A stretch of 64,000 nucleotides of DNA from Aquipluma nitroreducens. GTDB taxonomy: Bacteria > Bacteroidota > Bacteroidia > Bacteroidales > Prolixibacteraceae. The notes beneath the pieces were generated by a model. The model saw only the letters and a list, made by a program, of their open reading frames with translations. It did not search any database and was not told the origin of the DNA. Location: the NCBI RefSeq assembly GCF_009689585.1, contig NZ_AP018694.1, positions 1,364,001 to 1,428,000 of the forward strand, read 5' to 3'. This document shows positions 15,777 to 24,141 of this stretch, piece after piece (the stretch's first letter is position 1; each line of letters begins with the position of its first letter). Made by a program: the position numbers and the translations under genes.

Positions 15777-16154
15777 CATATATAGATTATTTGATATGTT
15801 TCCAAATAACAAACTTCAATTGATAATTTATGGGTCTAATTGGCTTCTTAATATACACAAAACTTTTTTAAAAACCAATACAAAATAATTCAAATTAGGG
15901 GGTAACCATCGCATCAATTTAGGGATTTATTTACTGAAAGCTAGCACTTTACAAGCACAACCTACTAACAATGTTGCTTAAATTGTTGAAATAGAAGAGC
16001 TTAATATCTTTTATTTTATTTGTTAATGATCTTCCTAAACACAGTTTCTACGGTACCCAAAACCGCAAACCGTGCAAGACGCTCTCTAAAAAACCAAAAT
16101 TCAGGTAAAGATTTGTTGAACGATTTCACCAAAACGTAACAGACAATTATTACC
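15777..16154. other. Divergent intergenic region upstream of the eCIS operon
   Basis: About 380 AT-rich bases with no gene. It must hold the promoter of the plus-strand injection-system operon, but I find no exact TAnnTTTG. The nearest candidate is TATCTTTT (16005-16012) with TTG at 15986-15988. A small inverted repeat ACGGT ... ACCGT lies at about 16049-16072. The lack of a standard housekeeping -7 box may mean control by an alternative sigma factor or activator. Confidence 0.35.
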
Positions 16155-16751
16155 ATGATTTACGAAGCGTTACAGATTTTAAGCGAACAACTGGACAAAC
16201 ACCTGTCTGATTCCGGATTAAAAAATCTGGTTATACTTGAAAACATTGCCCTTCTTGAAACGGCAGATGAAAATGCGGATAATCTTAAAGGCAAAGTGGT
16301 TCTCACTTTGATCAATCTTCAGGAGGAATCTGCTCTGCGAAATATTCCAAATTATAAAATTAAAGATGGCAAGACTGAATACCGAAATCCACCGGTTCAT
16401 TTGAATTTTTACCTTCTGATAAGCGCCAATTGTGATACTTACGACAAATCGCTGCGAAGCTTGTCGAAAACCATTCAGTTTTTTCAAGGAAAGAAGGTAT
16501 TTACATCGACCAATACGGTTTACAATCGAAACAATGTGGCTTTTGATGTAATCGACTATTTCCGGTTCAATCTGGAATTATATACCCTGAGCCTCGAAGA
16601 ATTGAATCACGTTTGGGGAACCCTGGGTGGCCGTCAGCTTCCTTCAGTGGTTTACAAAGTACAACTGCTGGAAATCGAGCAAGACATCAAACTTGCAACA
16701 TCAGGAGTAATTACACACATCGGCGGAGACTTAAACGACATCAACCAATGA
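16155..16751 (+). CDS. eCIS DUF4255 protein (Pvc16/Afp16-like terminator)
   Basis: A 198-residue protein with the DUF4255 (Pvc16 N-terminal) pattern: MIYEALQILSEQLDKHL, LENIALLETAD, VVLTLINLQEESALRN and the proline-containing segment PPVHLNFYLLISAN. Afp16/Pvc16 caps the tube and sheath at the tail end and fixes particle length. It opens the eCIS operon, where homologues commonly sit. It ends in ATGA with the next gene (4-base overlap). Confidence 0.85.
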   Translation: MIYEALQILSEQLDKHLSDSGLKNLVILENIALLETADENADNLKGKVVLTLINLQEESALRNIPNYKIKDGKTEYRNPPVHLNFYLLISANCDTYDKSLRSLSKTIQFFQGKKVFTSTNTVYNRNNVAFDVIDYFRFNLELYTLSLEELNHVWGTLGGRQLPSVVYKVQLLEIEQDIKLATSGVITHIGGDLNDINQ

Positions 16752-17623
16752 GCTTTTCCATTCAATATAAACCACTTTTTAAGGTTGACCTGCTTCACCT
16801 TTATTTCCTGAACAACGGGCTGAAAACGTTTTTCACGATGAATGTCACTGAAGCTGCCAAGCAAATGGACGGCTATGCACTGAATTCATTTCTAAGCATC
16901 GCTCCCACCCTCGAAACTCAGCAAAAACTAAATGGATATAGCCTGGTTTACAGAAATTTAAATTCCGGATTTACAATCTGGACAAAAGTCAGCAATACGG
17001 ATAATGCGATACCATTTATTCCTCTTCCTGATGATTTGAGCCTGACTTTCCTGGTAAAAATTAACGATCCGGCATTTTATAATTACACCAATCTTAAGCT
17101 CGACAACCAGGGCAAAATCAATTATTTTTCGAACCGGCGGCTGGCGACCGAAGTTCCTGCATTTCCGCTGATCAACAAGTCGGGCGATCATTTCAATATC
17201 AATGAAACTTTTGCACTCACTCCGGAAAGCGCAGCATCTGAATTGACAAACCTTTCTACGGTTGAAAAGACTAATCTTTTGGGCCTGATCAGGTTGCACA
17301 TGAAAGCTGATGTTCCTGCTCTTAATATCATCGATTCAAACGGAAAAATTTCGAATCCACCGAAGAATTTCGAACTGGTTTTTGCCAACCGGAAAACACT
17401 TTGGCGGTACATTTTCAGGAAAGACCCCAAAGTAAAAAACAACGACGATGTTAAAATGGAAGGCGCAGACCCCAATGTTTTGATCTCCAAATCGGAACAG
17501 CCACTCACTCAAAAGGGATTTATTTCAGTTGAACTTGGAGGAAAAGATTTGCCCAATCCTGACTCAAAGCTGATAAAACCTGATTCGCTCAATTCAAAAT
17601 ACTATTCTGAAATATACATGTAA
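16748..17623 (+). CDS. eCIS-associated protein of unknown function
   Basis: A 291-residue protein between the DUF4255 gene and the sheath gene; I do not recognise a named domain. It starts at the ATG overlapping the previous stop (16748); an upstream frame extension to 16613 is a shadow of the previous gene. No signal peptide or membrane helix is present. It looks soluble and beta-rich (for example LVYRNLNSGFTIWTKVSN, LSLTFLVKINDPAFYNYTNL) with an aromatic-rich middle and VSVELGG-like strand near the end. A gene of similar size commonly occupies this slot in Bacteroidota eCIS loci. Likely a structural or assembly component at the cap end of the particle, by position only. Confidence 0.6.
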   Translation: MSFSIQYKPLFKVDLLHLYFLNNGLKTFFTMNVTEAAKQMDGYALNSFLSIAPTLETQQKLNGYSLVYRNLNSGFTIWTKVSNTDNAIPFIPLPDDLSLTFLVKINDPAFYNYTNLKLDNQGKINYFSNRRLATEVPAFPLINKSGDHFNINETFALTPESAASELTNLSTVEKTNLLGLIRLHMKADVPALNIIDSNGKISNPPKNFELVFANRKTLWRYIFRKDPKVKNNDDVKMEGADPNVLISKSEQPLTQKGFISVELGGKDLPNPDSKLIKPDSLNSKYYSEIYM

Positions 17624-17641
17624 AACTAAAAACACAAGATT

Positions 17642-19732
17642 ATGGCAACAGCTTACAAAACACCAGGTGTTTACGTCGAGGAAATTGCAAAATTCCCGCC
17701 TTCGGTAGCACAAGTTGAAACGGCTATACCTGCTTTTATTGGCTATACCGAAAAGGCAACCAATAAAATCAAGGGAGACTTAAAAGGAGTTCCGACCCGG
17801 CTCACCTCTTTACTTGAATATGAAACCTGGTTTGGGTTTGCCAAGCCCGAAAAAACCATCAGCGTCACCATTAACGATACGCTGGTAAACGGCACCACCA
17901 GCCGCGCCATAGTGGTCGATCAGCCATCGGCACGCGAGCCTTTCCTGATGTATTATTCCATGCAAATGTATTTTGCCAACGGTGGCGGACCATGTTACGT
18001 TGTTTCAGTTGGCCGCTACGGTTCCGACCTCGATGCCGCTGACACACAGGTTACTTCAATCAATAACTTCGATGATTTAAAAAAAGGACTTGGCGCCGTT
18101 GAAAAAGTGGACGAAGTGACCTTGATTGTTTTTCCGGATGCCACAGCTTTGTCAACCGCTTCGGAGTTTTACGGGCTGTACAACGATGCCCTGACCCAAT
18201 GCAACAAATTGCAGGATCGCTTTACCATTATCGATACACTGAGTTACGATTCCACCAGTCCGACCGATTCGAATATTGATGATCTGAGAAACTTCATTCT
18301 TTCCGACAAAGACATTATTAAATATGGTGCGGCTTATTACCCATTCCTGAAAACCATTCTCGATTACCAATATAATCCGAAAGACATCACTATTGCGCAT
18401 TATTCCTACAGTGCTGAGGCATACGAAACCATCAAGAAAAACCTGGAAGCCATCGAAAACCTGGCAACCGGAATGCCTGCCACAGTTAAAAAGCTGGTGG
18501 ACCTGACAACCACCCCTGGAAATATTGCCGGTGACGTGAGTAATGTGCTGTTCAAAATGTATGACAGCGTTGCCGGATTTGACCTTGGAGGTGTTTTTGC
18601 AACCAACGACACCAAGAAAACAGATTTTCTCGCTTTGGTCGAAACATTGTTGGCCTCGCTTGATAAACTGGCTGACTTTAAAGCCAAACTGAATGCTGAA
18701 GCAACTGCGGCAGCAACAACCATTCAGGACGAAAATCCGGTCATTGCAACCAGTATCAATGCCGCACTGGCCGCATTCAATGCCGATTTTGTGGGCGCCG
18801 GAAAAATTGACGAAGTAACTGCCAACCTGCACGATTTATACTCGAAAATGCAGGCAGCCAATACCGATGTCAAGGTTAAAAATATCCTGAATGTGAATGC
18901 GGTTAATTTCGATGCCGAACTGAAGAAACTTGAAAGCTACACACCGCTAAACACTCAGGCCGGAATCGTTTCAACCGTTGACGCCTTCGCCAACGTTGGA
19001 GCCAATTTAACGGCTGTTGGCACTGAAATTAAAAAAGTTGAAGGCAAAGACAAAAACAATGGCGCCCTGAACGGACGGAAATTAAGCGATGTTGCAGCTG
19101 TTGACAATTCAACCTACAACAAAATATTAACTGCAATCGGAAATCTTCCGCTTGAGTTACCACCTAGTTCGGCAATTGCCGGAGTTTATGCGAGGGTCGA
19201 TAAAGACAGAGGTGTGTGGAAAGCTCCGGCAAATGTCGGACTGAACTATGTGACCAACCTTTCGGTGAAAATCACCAACGAAAGCCAGGAAAGCCTGAAT
19301 GTGGATACAACCGCCGGAAAGTCAATTAATGCCATCCGCGCATTTACCGGCAAGGGAATTCTGGTTTGGGGAGCGCGTACACTCGCCGGAAACGACAATG
19401 AATGGCGCTATGTTCCAGTCCGCCGCTTCTTTAACATGGTTGAAGAATCGGTTAAAAAAGCGACTTCGCAATTTGTTTTCGAGCCCAACGATGCCAACAC
19501 CTGGGTGAAAGTCCGGGCCATGATCGAAAACTTCCTGATTCTTCAATGGAGAGCCGGAGCTTTGGCTGGGGCAAAACCTGAACAAGCATTTTATGTACGG
19601 GTTGGACTGGGTCAAACCATGACAGCCGAAGACATCCTGAACGGATACATGCACATCGAAATCGGCATGGCAGTGGTTCGTCCGGCTGAATTCATCGTGC
19701 TGAAATTCTCACATAAATTACAGGAAGCTTAA
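17642..19732 (+). CDS. eCIS contractile sheath protein with large insertion
   Basis: A 696-residue sheath subunit that forms the contractile outer cylinder. The N-terminus has the sheath hallmark YKTPGVYVEEIAKFPPSVA and IPAFIGYTEKA. The C-terminal domain is complete: GVWKAPANVGL, SINAIRAFTGKGILVWGART, WRYVPVRRFFNMVEESVKKA, FEPND and VRVGLGQTMT then MAVVRPAEFIVLKFSH. Known Afp/PVC sheaths are about 350-480 residues. The extra length comes from an Ala/Lys/Asp-rich, helix-forming insertion at about residues 245-490 between the two conserved halves, likely displayed on the outer surface. Only one sheath gene is present, whereas Afp has three. Confidence 0.92.
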   Translation: MATAYKTPGVYVEEIAKFPPSVAQVETAIPAFIGYTEKATNKIKGDLKGVPTRLTSLLEYETWFGFAKPEKTISVTINDTLVNGTTSRAIVVDQPSAREPFLMYYSMQMYFANGGGPCYVVSVGRYGSDLDAADTQVTSINNFDDLKKGLGAVEKVDEVTLIVFPDATALSTASEFYGLYNDALTQCNKLQDRFTIIDTLSYDSTSPTDSNIDDLRNFILSDKDIIKYGAAYYPFLKTILDYQYNPKDITIAHYSYSAEAYETIKKNLEAIENLATGMPATVKKLVDLTTTPGNIAGDVSNVLFKMYDSVAGFDLGGVFATNDTKKTDFLALVETLLASLDKLADFKAKLNAEATAAATTIQDENPVIATSINAALAAFNADFVGAGKIDEVTANLHDLYSKMQAANTDVKVKNILNVNAVNFDAELKKLESYTPLNTQAGIVSTVDAFANVGANLTAVGTEIKKVEGKDKNNGALNGRKLSDVAAVDNSTYNKILTAIGNLPLELPPSSAIAGVYARVDKDRGVWKAPANVGLNYVTNLSVKITNESQESLNVDTTAGKSINAIRAFTGKGILVWGARTLAGNDNEWRYVPVRRFFNMVEESVKKATSQFVFEPNDANTWVKVRAMIENFLILQWRAGALAGAKPEQAFYVRVGLGQTMTAEDILNGYMHIEIGMAVVRPAEFIVLKFSHKLQEA

Positions 19733-19759
19733 CAAGTATAAATCTTAAAAAATATAATC

Positions 19760-20194
19760 ATGGCAGCAAATTACCCATTGGTCAAGTTCCATTTTCAGGT
19801 TGAATGGGGTGGAACAAAAATAGGATTTACCGAGGTTTCCGGTTTGGACGTGGAAACTGAAGTGGTTGAATACCGCGATGGTGCAAGTCCGGAGTATTCA
19901 AAAATAAAAATGCCGGGCATGCAGAAATTCAGCAACATTACACTGAAACGCGGCACATTCAAGAGCGATAATGAATACTTCAAATGGTGGAATACTGTAA
20001 AGCTCAACACGATTGAGCGCCGCGACATCACCATCAGCCTGCTTAATGAAGAACACGCGCCGGTGATTACCTGGAAGGTTAAAAATGCCTGGCCCAGCAA
20101 AGTCCAGTCAACCGACCTGAAAGCCGAAGGCAACGAGGTGGCCATCGAGTCGATGGAAATTGTGCACGAAGGATTAAGCATTCAAAACGAATAA
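19760..20194 (+). CDS. eCIS inner tube protein 1 (gp19/Hcp fold)
   Basis: A 144-residue tube protein of the phage T4 gp19-like family (Afp1/Pvc1 type). Typical residues are FHFQVEWGG, FTEVSGLDVETEVVEYRDG, the loop KIKMPGMQKFSNITLKRG, and the ending AWPSKVQSTDLKAEGNEVAI then ESMEIVHEGL. It polymerises into the rigid inner tube inside the sheath. It lies 27 bases after the sheath gene and two bases before a second tube gene. Confidence 0.9.
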   Translation: MAANYPLVKFHFQVEWGGTKIGFTEVSGLDVETEVVEYRDGASPEYSKIKMPGMQKFSNITLKRGTFKSDNEYFKWWNTVKLNTIERRDITISLLNEEHAPVITWKVKNAWPSKVQSTDLKAEGNEVAIESMEIVHEGLSIQNE

Positions 20195-20196
20195 CA

Positions 20197-20628
20197 ATGA
20201 GCAATTACTATCCTCCTTTGGGATTTCACTTTAAAGTTGAATTTGCCAATCTGAGTGGCGAATATCAGTTTCAATCGGTCTCGGGCTTAAACGTTGAGCT
20301 CGAAACAGAACAGATTGCCGAAGGGGGAGAAAATCGGTTCAAGCACAAATTGCCTGTTTCAACGCGCTATCCAAACCTGGTTTTAAAGCGCGGGATCAAG
20401 GTCGATTCGGCGCTGACCAAATGGTGCAGGGATGCGTTGGAAAACTTCGACATCAAGCCGACCAACATCACCATCAGTTTGCTGAACGAAAACCACGAAC
20501 CGCTGATGACCTGGAATGTGGTGCATGCTTACCCGCTGAAATGGTCGGTTTCAGAGTTTAATGCCGAGAAAAGTCAACTGGCCATTGAATCGATTGAACT
20601 GGCTTACAACTACTTTAATATTCAGTAA
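20197..20628 (+). CDS. eCIS inner tube protein 2 (Afp5/Pvc5-like)
   Basis: A 143-residue paralogue of the preceding tube protein with the same fold marks: FHFKVEFANLSG, FQSVSGLNVELETEQIAEGG, KLPVSTRYPNLVLKRG, TISLLNENHEPLMTW and SQLAIESIELAYN. In Afp and PVC a divergent tube paralogue forms the ring joining tube to spike. Its position just before DUF5908 and LysM genes fits that tube-initiator role. It is followed after one base by the DUF5908 gene. Confidence 0.88.
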   Translation: MSNYYPPLGFHFKVEFANLSGEYQFQSVSGLNVELETEQIAEGGENRFKHKLPVSTRYPNLVLKRGIKVDSALTKWCRDALENFDIKPTNITISLLNENHEPLMTWNVVHAYPLKWSVSEFNAEKSQLAIESIELAYNYFNIQ

Positions 20629-20629
20629 T

Positions 20630-20791
20630 ATGCCTGTCGAAATCAGAGAATTGACGATCAAAATCACGGTAGCCGACCAACCGGCACAATCTCCAAGTCC
20701 TGAAGCAAATAGTCAGGAGAGTAAAGATGTGATTATAGCGACTTGCGTTGAACAGGTTTTGGAAATTTTATCGAAAAAACAAGAACGATAA
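20630..20791 (+). CDS. eCIS DUF5908 small protein
   Basis: A 53-residue protein starting MPVEIRELTIKITV, the signature start of DUF5908 proteins found between tube and LysM genes in eCIS loci (the slot of Pvc6/Afp6). A short acidic, Ser/Pro-rich linker leads to a C-terminal helix (DVIIATCVEQVLEILSKK). The start at 20630 follows the previous stop by one base; the longer frame from 20561 is a shadow. Its role is unknown; by position it may help baseplate-tube assembly. Confidence 0.82.
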   Translation: MPVEIRELTIKITVADQPAQSPSPEANSQESKDVIIATCVEQVLEILSKKQER

Positions 20792-20793
20792 TT

Positions 20794-21510
20794 ATGAGCG
20801 GCGAACTGATTAAACTACGGATAAAAGCCTACAAGGACGCGAAATTTTCGGACGAAGTTGCCGACGGTGAATTCAAATCGCTCTTGAATCCTGATAAGTA
20901 TGCATTCAAATACAAGATTGAATCAAACCACGACCAGGCTTCAGGAACAAGCAAATCGTCGCCGAAATTCAATAAAATTTTGCCTGAAGATTTAAGCCTT
21001 GAATTTGTTTTCGACCGCACGGGAGTGATTACCGATTATGGCTCTCCCGGAGCTGCTGACGACCAAACGTTCAAAGATGAAGGTGGTGGCATTATCGACG
21101 ACATCGAAAAGTTTAAGAAAGTAGTTTTCGATTATAATGGCGACGAACACAAGCCCAATTACCTGATCATTTCGTGGGGAACGCTCCTTTTTAAGGGAAC
21201 GCTCACCGAAATGGATATCACGTACAAGCTGTTCAAGTCCGACGGGACTCCGCTCCGCGCGACGGCAAGCGCCAAATTCAAGGGGTTTGTTGAAGACAAC
21301 CTGCGGGTTGCCATGGAAAATAACAGTTCCCCGGATTTAACACACATCCGCACAGTAAAAGAAGGCGACAAGCTGCCTTTGATGGCGTTCCGGATTTACG
21401 GCGATTCCAAATATTACCTTGAAGTCGCGAAAGCCAACAACATCACCAACTTCAGAAAACTGACCGTGGGAAGCAAAATTTTCTTTCCACCCATTCAAAA
21501 AACATCGTAA
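20794..21510 (+). CDS. eCIS LysM-domain baseplate/tube protein (Afp7/Pvc7-like)
   Basis: A 238-residue protein of the CIS tube-protein family with a C-terminal LysM. The N-terminal domain (to about 175) has FKSLLNPDKYAFKYKIESN, KILPEDLSLEFVFDRTG and LIISWGTLLFKGTLTEMDITY, and the LysM lies at about 185-235 (RTVKEGDKLPLMAFRIYGDS ... VGSKIFFPP). In PVC, Pvc7 links the tube to the VgrG-like spike hub. It sits two bases before the spike gene. LysM here is a structural joint and need not bind peptidoglycan. Confidence 0.9.
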   Translation: MSGELIKLRIKAYKDAKFSDEVADGEFKSLLNPDKYAFKYKIESNHDQASGTSKSSPKFNKILPEDLSLEFVFDRTGVITDYGSPGAADDQTFKDEGGGIIDDIEKFKKVVFDYNGDEHKPNYLIISWGTLLFKGTLTEMDITYKLFKSDGTPLRATASAKFKGFVEDNLRVAMENNSSPDLTHIRTVKEGDKLPLMAFRIYGDSKYYLEVAKANNITNFRKLTVGSKIFFPPIQKTS

Positions 21511-21512
21511 AC

Positions 21513-23255
21513 ATGCCTCAACGAGTCATACAAACTTCGCAGCCGTCCGATTTGGTTACCCCGAAAATTTTGATTGAAGGGTCCGAACTTTCCCATGCCT
21601 ATTCGGTCATGAATATTGTGGTGGAAAAGGAGATCAACCGCATTCCGACTGCGCGGATCATAGTACTCGATGGCAACCCTTCAGGGCAGGATTGGGAACT
21701 GAGCAACAAGGATTTGTTTTTACCCGGAAAGGAAATCGAAATTAAAGCCGGTTATCATTCCGACGAGGAAACGATTTTCAAAGGCATCGTGATCAAGCAC
21801 AGCCTGAAAATCAGGACCAGTCAGTCGTTCCTGATTGTGGAATGCAAGGACAAGGCAGTGAAAATGACCATTGGCCGCAAAAGCAAATATTTCTACGAAA
21901 GCAAAGACAGCGATATCCTGGGTGAAATCATCGGAACGTATGGTTTGGAAAATGATGTTGAAGCAACCAGCGTTCAGCACAAAGAACTGGTTCAATACAA
22001 TGTTTCCGACTGGGATTTTTGCGTGGTCCGCGCTCAGGCCAACGGAAAAGTACTGGTTGTTGACGACGGGAAAATCTCGGTAAAGAAACCCGATGCCGGT
22101 CAGTCCGAAGTCGAAACTGTTTCATACGGCGCCACCATGCTCGATTTTGATGCCGAAATGGATGCCCGCAACCAGTTTCAAAAAGTGACTTCGTATGGCT
22201 GGAATGCCGCCGATCAGACCATTCAGGAAATGGAAGCCAGCAACCCGGCGGTGAGTTCAAACGGAAATGTTTCGTACGATGATCTGGCCGCTGTGATTGG
22301 CCTTTCAAACCTGGAACTGAAAAATGGCGCTGCTGCCCCCGACGTTGCTTTGCAGGCCTGGGCCGATGCCAAAACGCTGTTCAACCAATTTTCGAAAATC
22401 CGCGGAAGGGTGAAATTTCAGGGAATTCCGGCAGTAAAACCCAATACCACGCTGAAACTCGAAGGGGTTGGAAACCGATTCAACGGCAAAGTTTACGTTT
22501 CAGCCATTCGCCACCAGATCGCCGAAGGCAACTGGACGGTGGATGCCCAGTTCGGAATCGACCCCAACTGGTTTTCCGAAACCGTTGAAATCAACGATCA
22601 GCCCGCGGCGGGGTTACTGGCAGCTGTGCAAGGTTTGCAAATCGGAATTGTGACCCAGCTCGAAAACGATCCGGATGGCGAAAACCGAATCCTGGTTCGA
22701 ATGCCCATCATTTCGGGCAGCGAGCAGGGAATCTGGGCCCGGGTATCCACACTCGATGCCGGTAGCGACCGCGGTTCGTTTTTTCTTCCTGAAATCGGTG
22801 ACGAGGTGATTGTCGGCTTTATCAACGGCGACCCCGATCATCCGGTGGTTTTGGGAATGATGAACAGCAGCGCGAAAGCCGCACCGCTCACCGCAAGCGA
22901 CGACAACCACGAAAAGGGTTTTACCACACGCAGCAAAATGAAATTCATTTTCAACGACGATAAAAAGTCGGTGGTGCTGGAAACTCCCAAAGGCAAAAAA
23001 ATTACAGTCGACGAAGATGCCGGAATCATCCAAATTGAAGACGATTTCTCGAATAAAATCACGATGGATTCCGCCGGAATTGCACTTGAAAGTCCGAAGG
23101 ATATCACTATCAAAGCCACCGGCGATGTAAAAATTGACGGGATGAATGTTACGATAACTGCCAACGCGCAATTTAAAGCCAGCGGAAATGCAGGCGCCGA
23201 ATTATCAACCGGAGCTATAGCCAAAATACAGGGTTCAATGGTGCAGATTAATTAA
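21513..23255 (+). CDS. eCIS VgrG-like spike (Afp8/Pvc8)
   Basis: A 580-residue hub/spike protein. Residues 1-370 form the gp27-like hub (ILIEGSELSHAYSVMNIVVE, FKGIVIKHSLKIR). Residues about 375-455 form the gp5-type OB fold (GIVTQLENDPDGENRILVRM, GSFFLPEIGDEVIVGFINGD, HPVVLGMM). The last 100 residues form the trimeric beta-helix needle, with short alternating repeats such as KKITVDEDAGIIQIED and ITIKATGDVKIDGMNVTITA. It is full length. It caps the inner tube and carries the PAAR tip encoded next. Confidence 0.93.
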   Translation: MPQRVIQTSQPSDLVTPKILIEGSELSHAYSVMNIVVEKEINRIPTARIIVLDGNPSGQDWELSNKDLFLPGKEIEIKAGYHSDEETIFKGIVIKHSLKIRTSQSFLIVECKDKAVKMTIGRKSKYFYESKDSDILGEIIGTYGLENDVEATSVQHKELVQYNVSDWDFCVVRAQANGKVLVVDDGKISVKKPDAGQSEVETVSYGATMLDFDAEMDARNQFQKVTSYGWNAADQTIQEMEASNPAVSSNGNVSYDDLAAVIGLSNLELKNGAAAPDVALQAWADAKTLFNQFSKIRGRVKFQGIPAVKPNTTLKLEGVGNRFNGKVYVSAIRHQIAEGNWTVDAQFGIDPNWFSETVEINDQPAAGLLAAVQGLQIGIVTQLENDPDGENRILVRMPIISGSEQGIWARVSTLDAGSDRGSFFLPEIGDEVIVGFINGDPDHPVVLGMMNSSAKAAPLTASDDNHEKGFTTRSKMKFIFNDDKKSVVLETPKGKKITVDEDAGIIQIEDDFSNKITMDSAGIALESPKDITIKATGDVKIDGMNVTITANAQFKASGNAGAELSTGAIAKIQGSMVQIN

Positions 23256-23420
23256 AAGGAGACAGAAGTCCGGAGACAGAAGACGGAAGAAAAATAGTCA
23301 CAGTGTTCAGTAGCAGTTGACAGGAAAAGCCGGAAGTCCGAAGGAACTCTAAACTCCGAACTCTAGGCACTTCGAACTTATAAATTGTAAATAGTAAATA
23401 ATCAAATAGTAAATCAAACC
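23256..23420. repeat. Composite word-repeat block inside the eCIS operon
   Basis: 165 bases between spike and PAAR genes, the largest gap in the first half of the operon. In order on the plus strand: GGAGACAGAAG/CCGGAG words, AGTCACAGTGTTCAGT, GAAGTCCGAAGG and CTCTAAACTCCGAACTC words, then TAAATAGTAAATAATC words. The order and words match the block at 8344-8523 when both are read along the coding strand of their operon. Confidence 0.65.
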
Positions 23421-23714
23421 ATGCCACCAGCTGCACGAATAACCGATTTTCATACTTGCCCGATGGTCAATCCCGGGCCGGTTCCACATGTTGGGGGGCC
23501 GATTTTACCGCCCGGCGCGCCCACTGTTTTAATTGGCGGAATGCCCGCTGCCCGGGTTGGCGACATGGCTGTTTGCGTTGGGCCGCCCGACACCATCGCG
23601 ATGGGTTCGACAACCGTCCTGATTGGCGGAATGCCTGCTGCCCGGATGGGCGATTCAACGGCACATGGAGGAGTAATCGTGGTGGGATGCCCCACAGTAA
23701 TGATTGGAGGTTAA
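23421..23714 (+). CDS. eCIS PAAR-repeat spike tip
   Basis: A 97-residue PAAR protein that sharpens the spike. It contains the PAAR-type repeats TVLIGGMPAARVGDMAVC and TVLIGGMPAARMGDSTAHGG, plus the start MPPAARITDFHTCP, with His and Cys residues (His11, Cys13, Cys52 and His near 81) suited to hold the tip metal ion. It has no C-terminal toxin extension. It ends in GGAGG-TTAA, which also forms a strong ribosome-binding site for the next gene. Confidence 0.93.
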   Translation: MPPAARITDFHTCPMVNPGPVPHVGGPILPPGAPTVLIGGMPAARVGDMAVCVGPPDTIAMGSTTVLIGGMPAARMGDSTAHGGVIVVGCPTVMIGG

Positions 23715-23718
23715 AACT

Positions 23719-24129
23719 ATGGATACAAGCAAATCATTTTTAGGCCGTGGCTGGGGATTTCCCCCGGAGTTTAACCGGGCAACCAAAGCGGTAAACATGC
23801 TGGAAGACGAGGCCGACATCAAAAGCAGTCTCGAAATTCTGCTGTCAACGCGGCTTGGCGAACGGGTGATGGTTCCGGATTACGGCTGCAACCTCGACGA
23901 ACTGCTTTTTAAGCCACTCACCTTAACCCTGAAAACTTATGTGATCGACCTGATTAAAACGGCCATTCTTTATTACGAGCCGCGGATCGATCTCAACAAA
24001 ATAGCCATCGACCCGACTGACGAACTGGAAGGTGTTTTGCTGATCAACCTCGATTACACCGTTCGTGCAACCAATTCGAGAAAAAACATGGTTTACCCGT
24101 TTTATAAAGCAGAAGGAAACGAATTGTAA
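23719..24129 (+). CDS. eCIS gp25-like baseplate protein (Afp9/Pvc9)
   Basis: A 136-residue baseplate wedge protein of the gp25/GPW family: FLGRGWGFPPEF, the core DIKSSLEILLSTRLGERVMV, then PDYGCNLDELLF, and ILYYEPRIDLNKIAI. gp25 proteins nucleate sheath assembly on the baseplate. I start at the ATG at 23719 with GGAGG eight bases upstream (23706-23710), an unusually clear Shine-Dalgarno site for this genome. The in-frame extension to 23704 overlaps the PAAR gene. Confidence 0.92.
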   Translation: MDTSKSFLGRGWGFPPEFNRATKAVNMLEDEADIKSSLEILLSTRLGERVMVPDYGCNLDELLFKPLTLTLKTYVIDLIKTAILYYEPRIDLNKIAIDPTDELEGVLLINLDYTVRATNSRKNMVYPFYKAEGNEL

Positions 24130-24141
24130 CCTACAAAAACT

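Noticed and set aside
16613-16747. Longer start for the second eCIS gene
   Set aside because: Overlaps the DUF4255 gene in another frame; ATGA coupling at 16748 is typical.
18152-18832. Minus-strand frame of 226 codons opposite the sheath gene
   Set aside because: Shadow of the plus-strand coding sequence; composition is Cys/Gly/Phe-rich without domain.
23256-23420. CRISPR-like array
   Set aside because: Repeated words are short and variable, with no regular spacers or cas genes.
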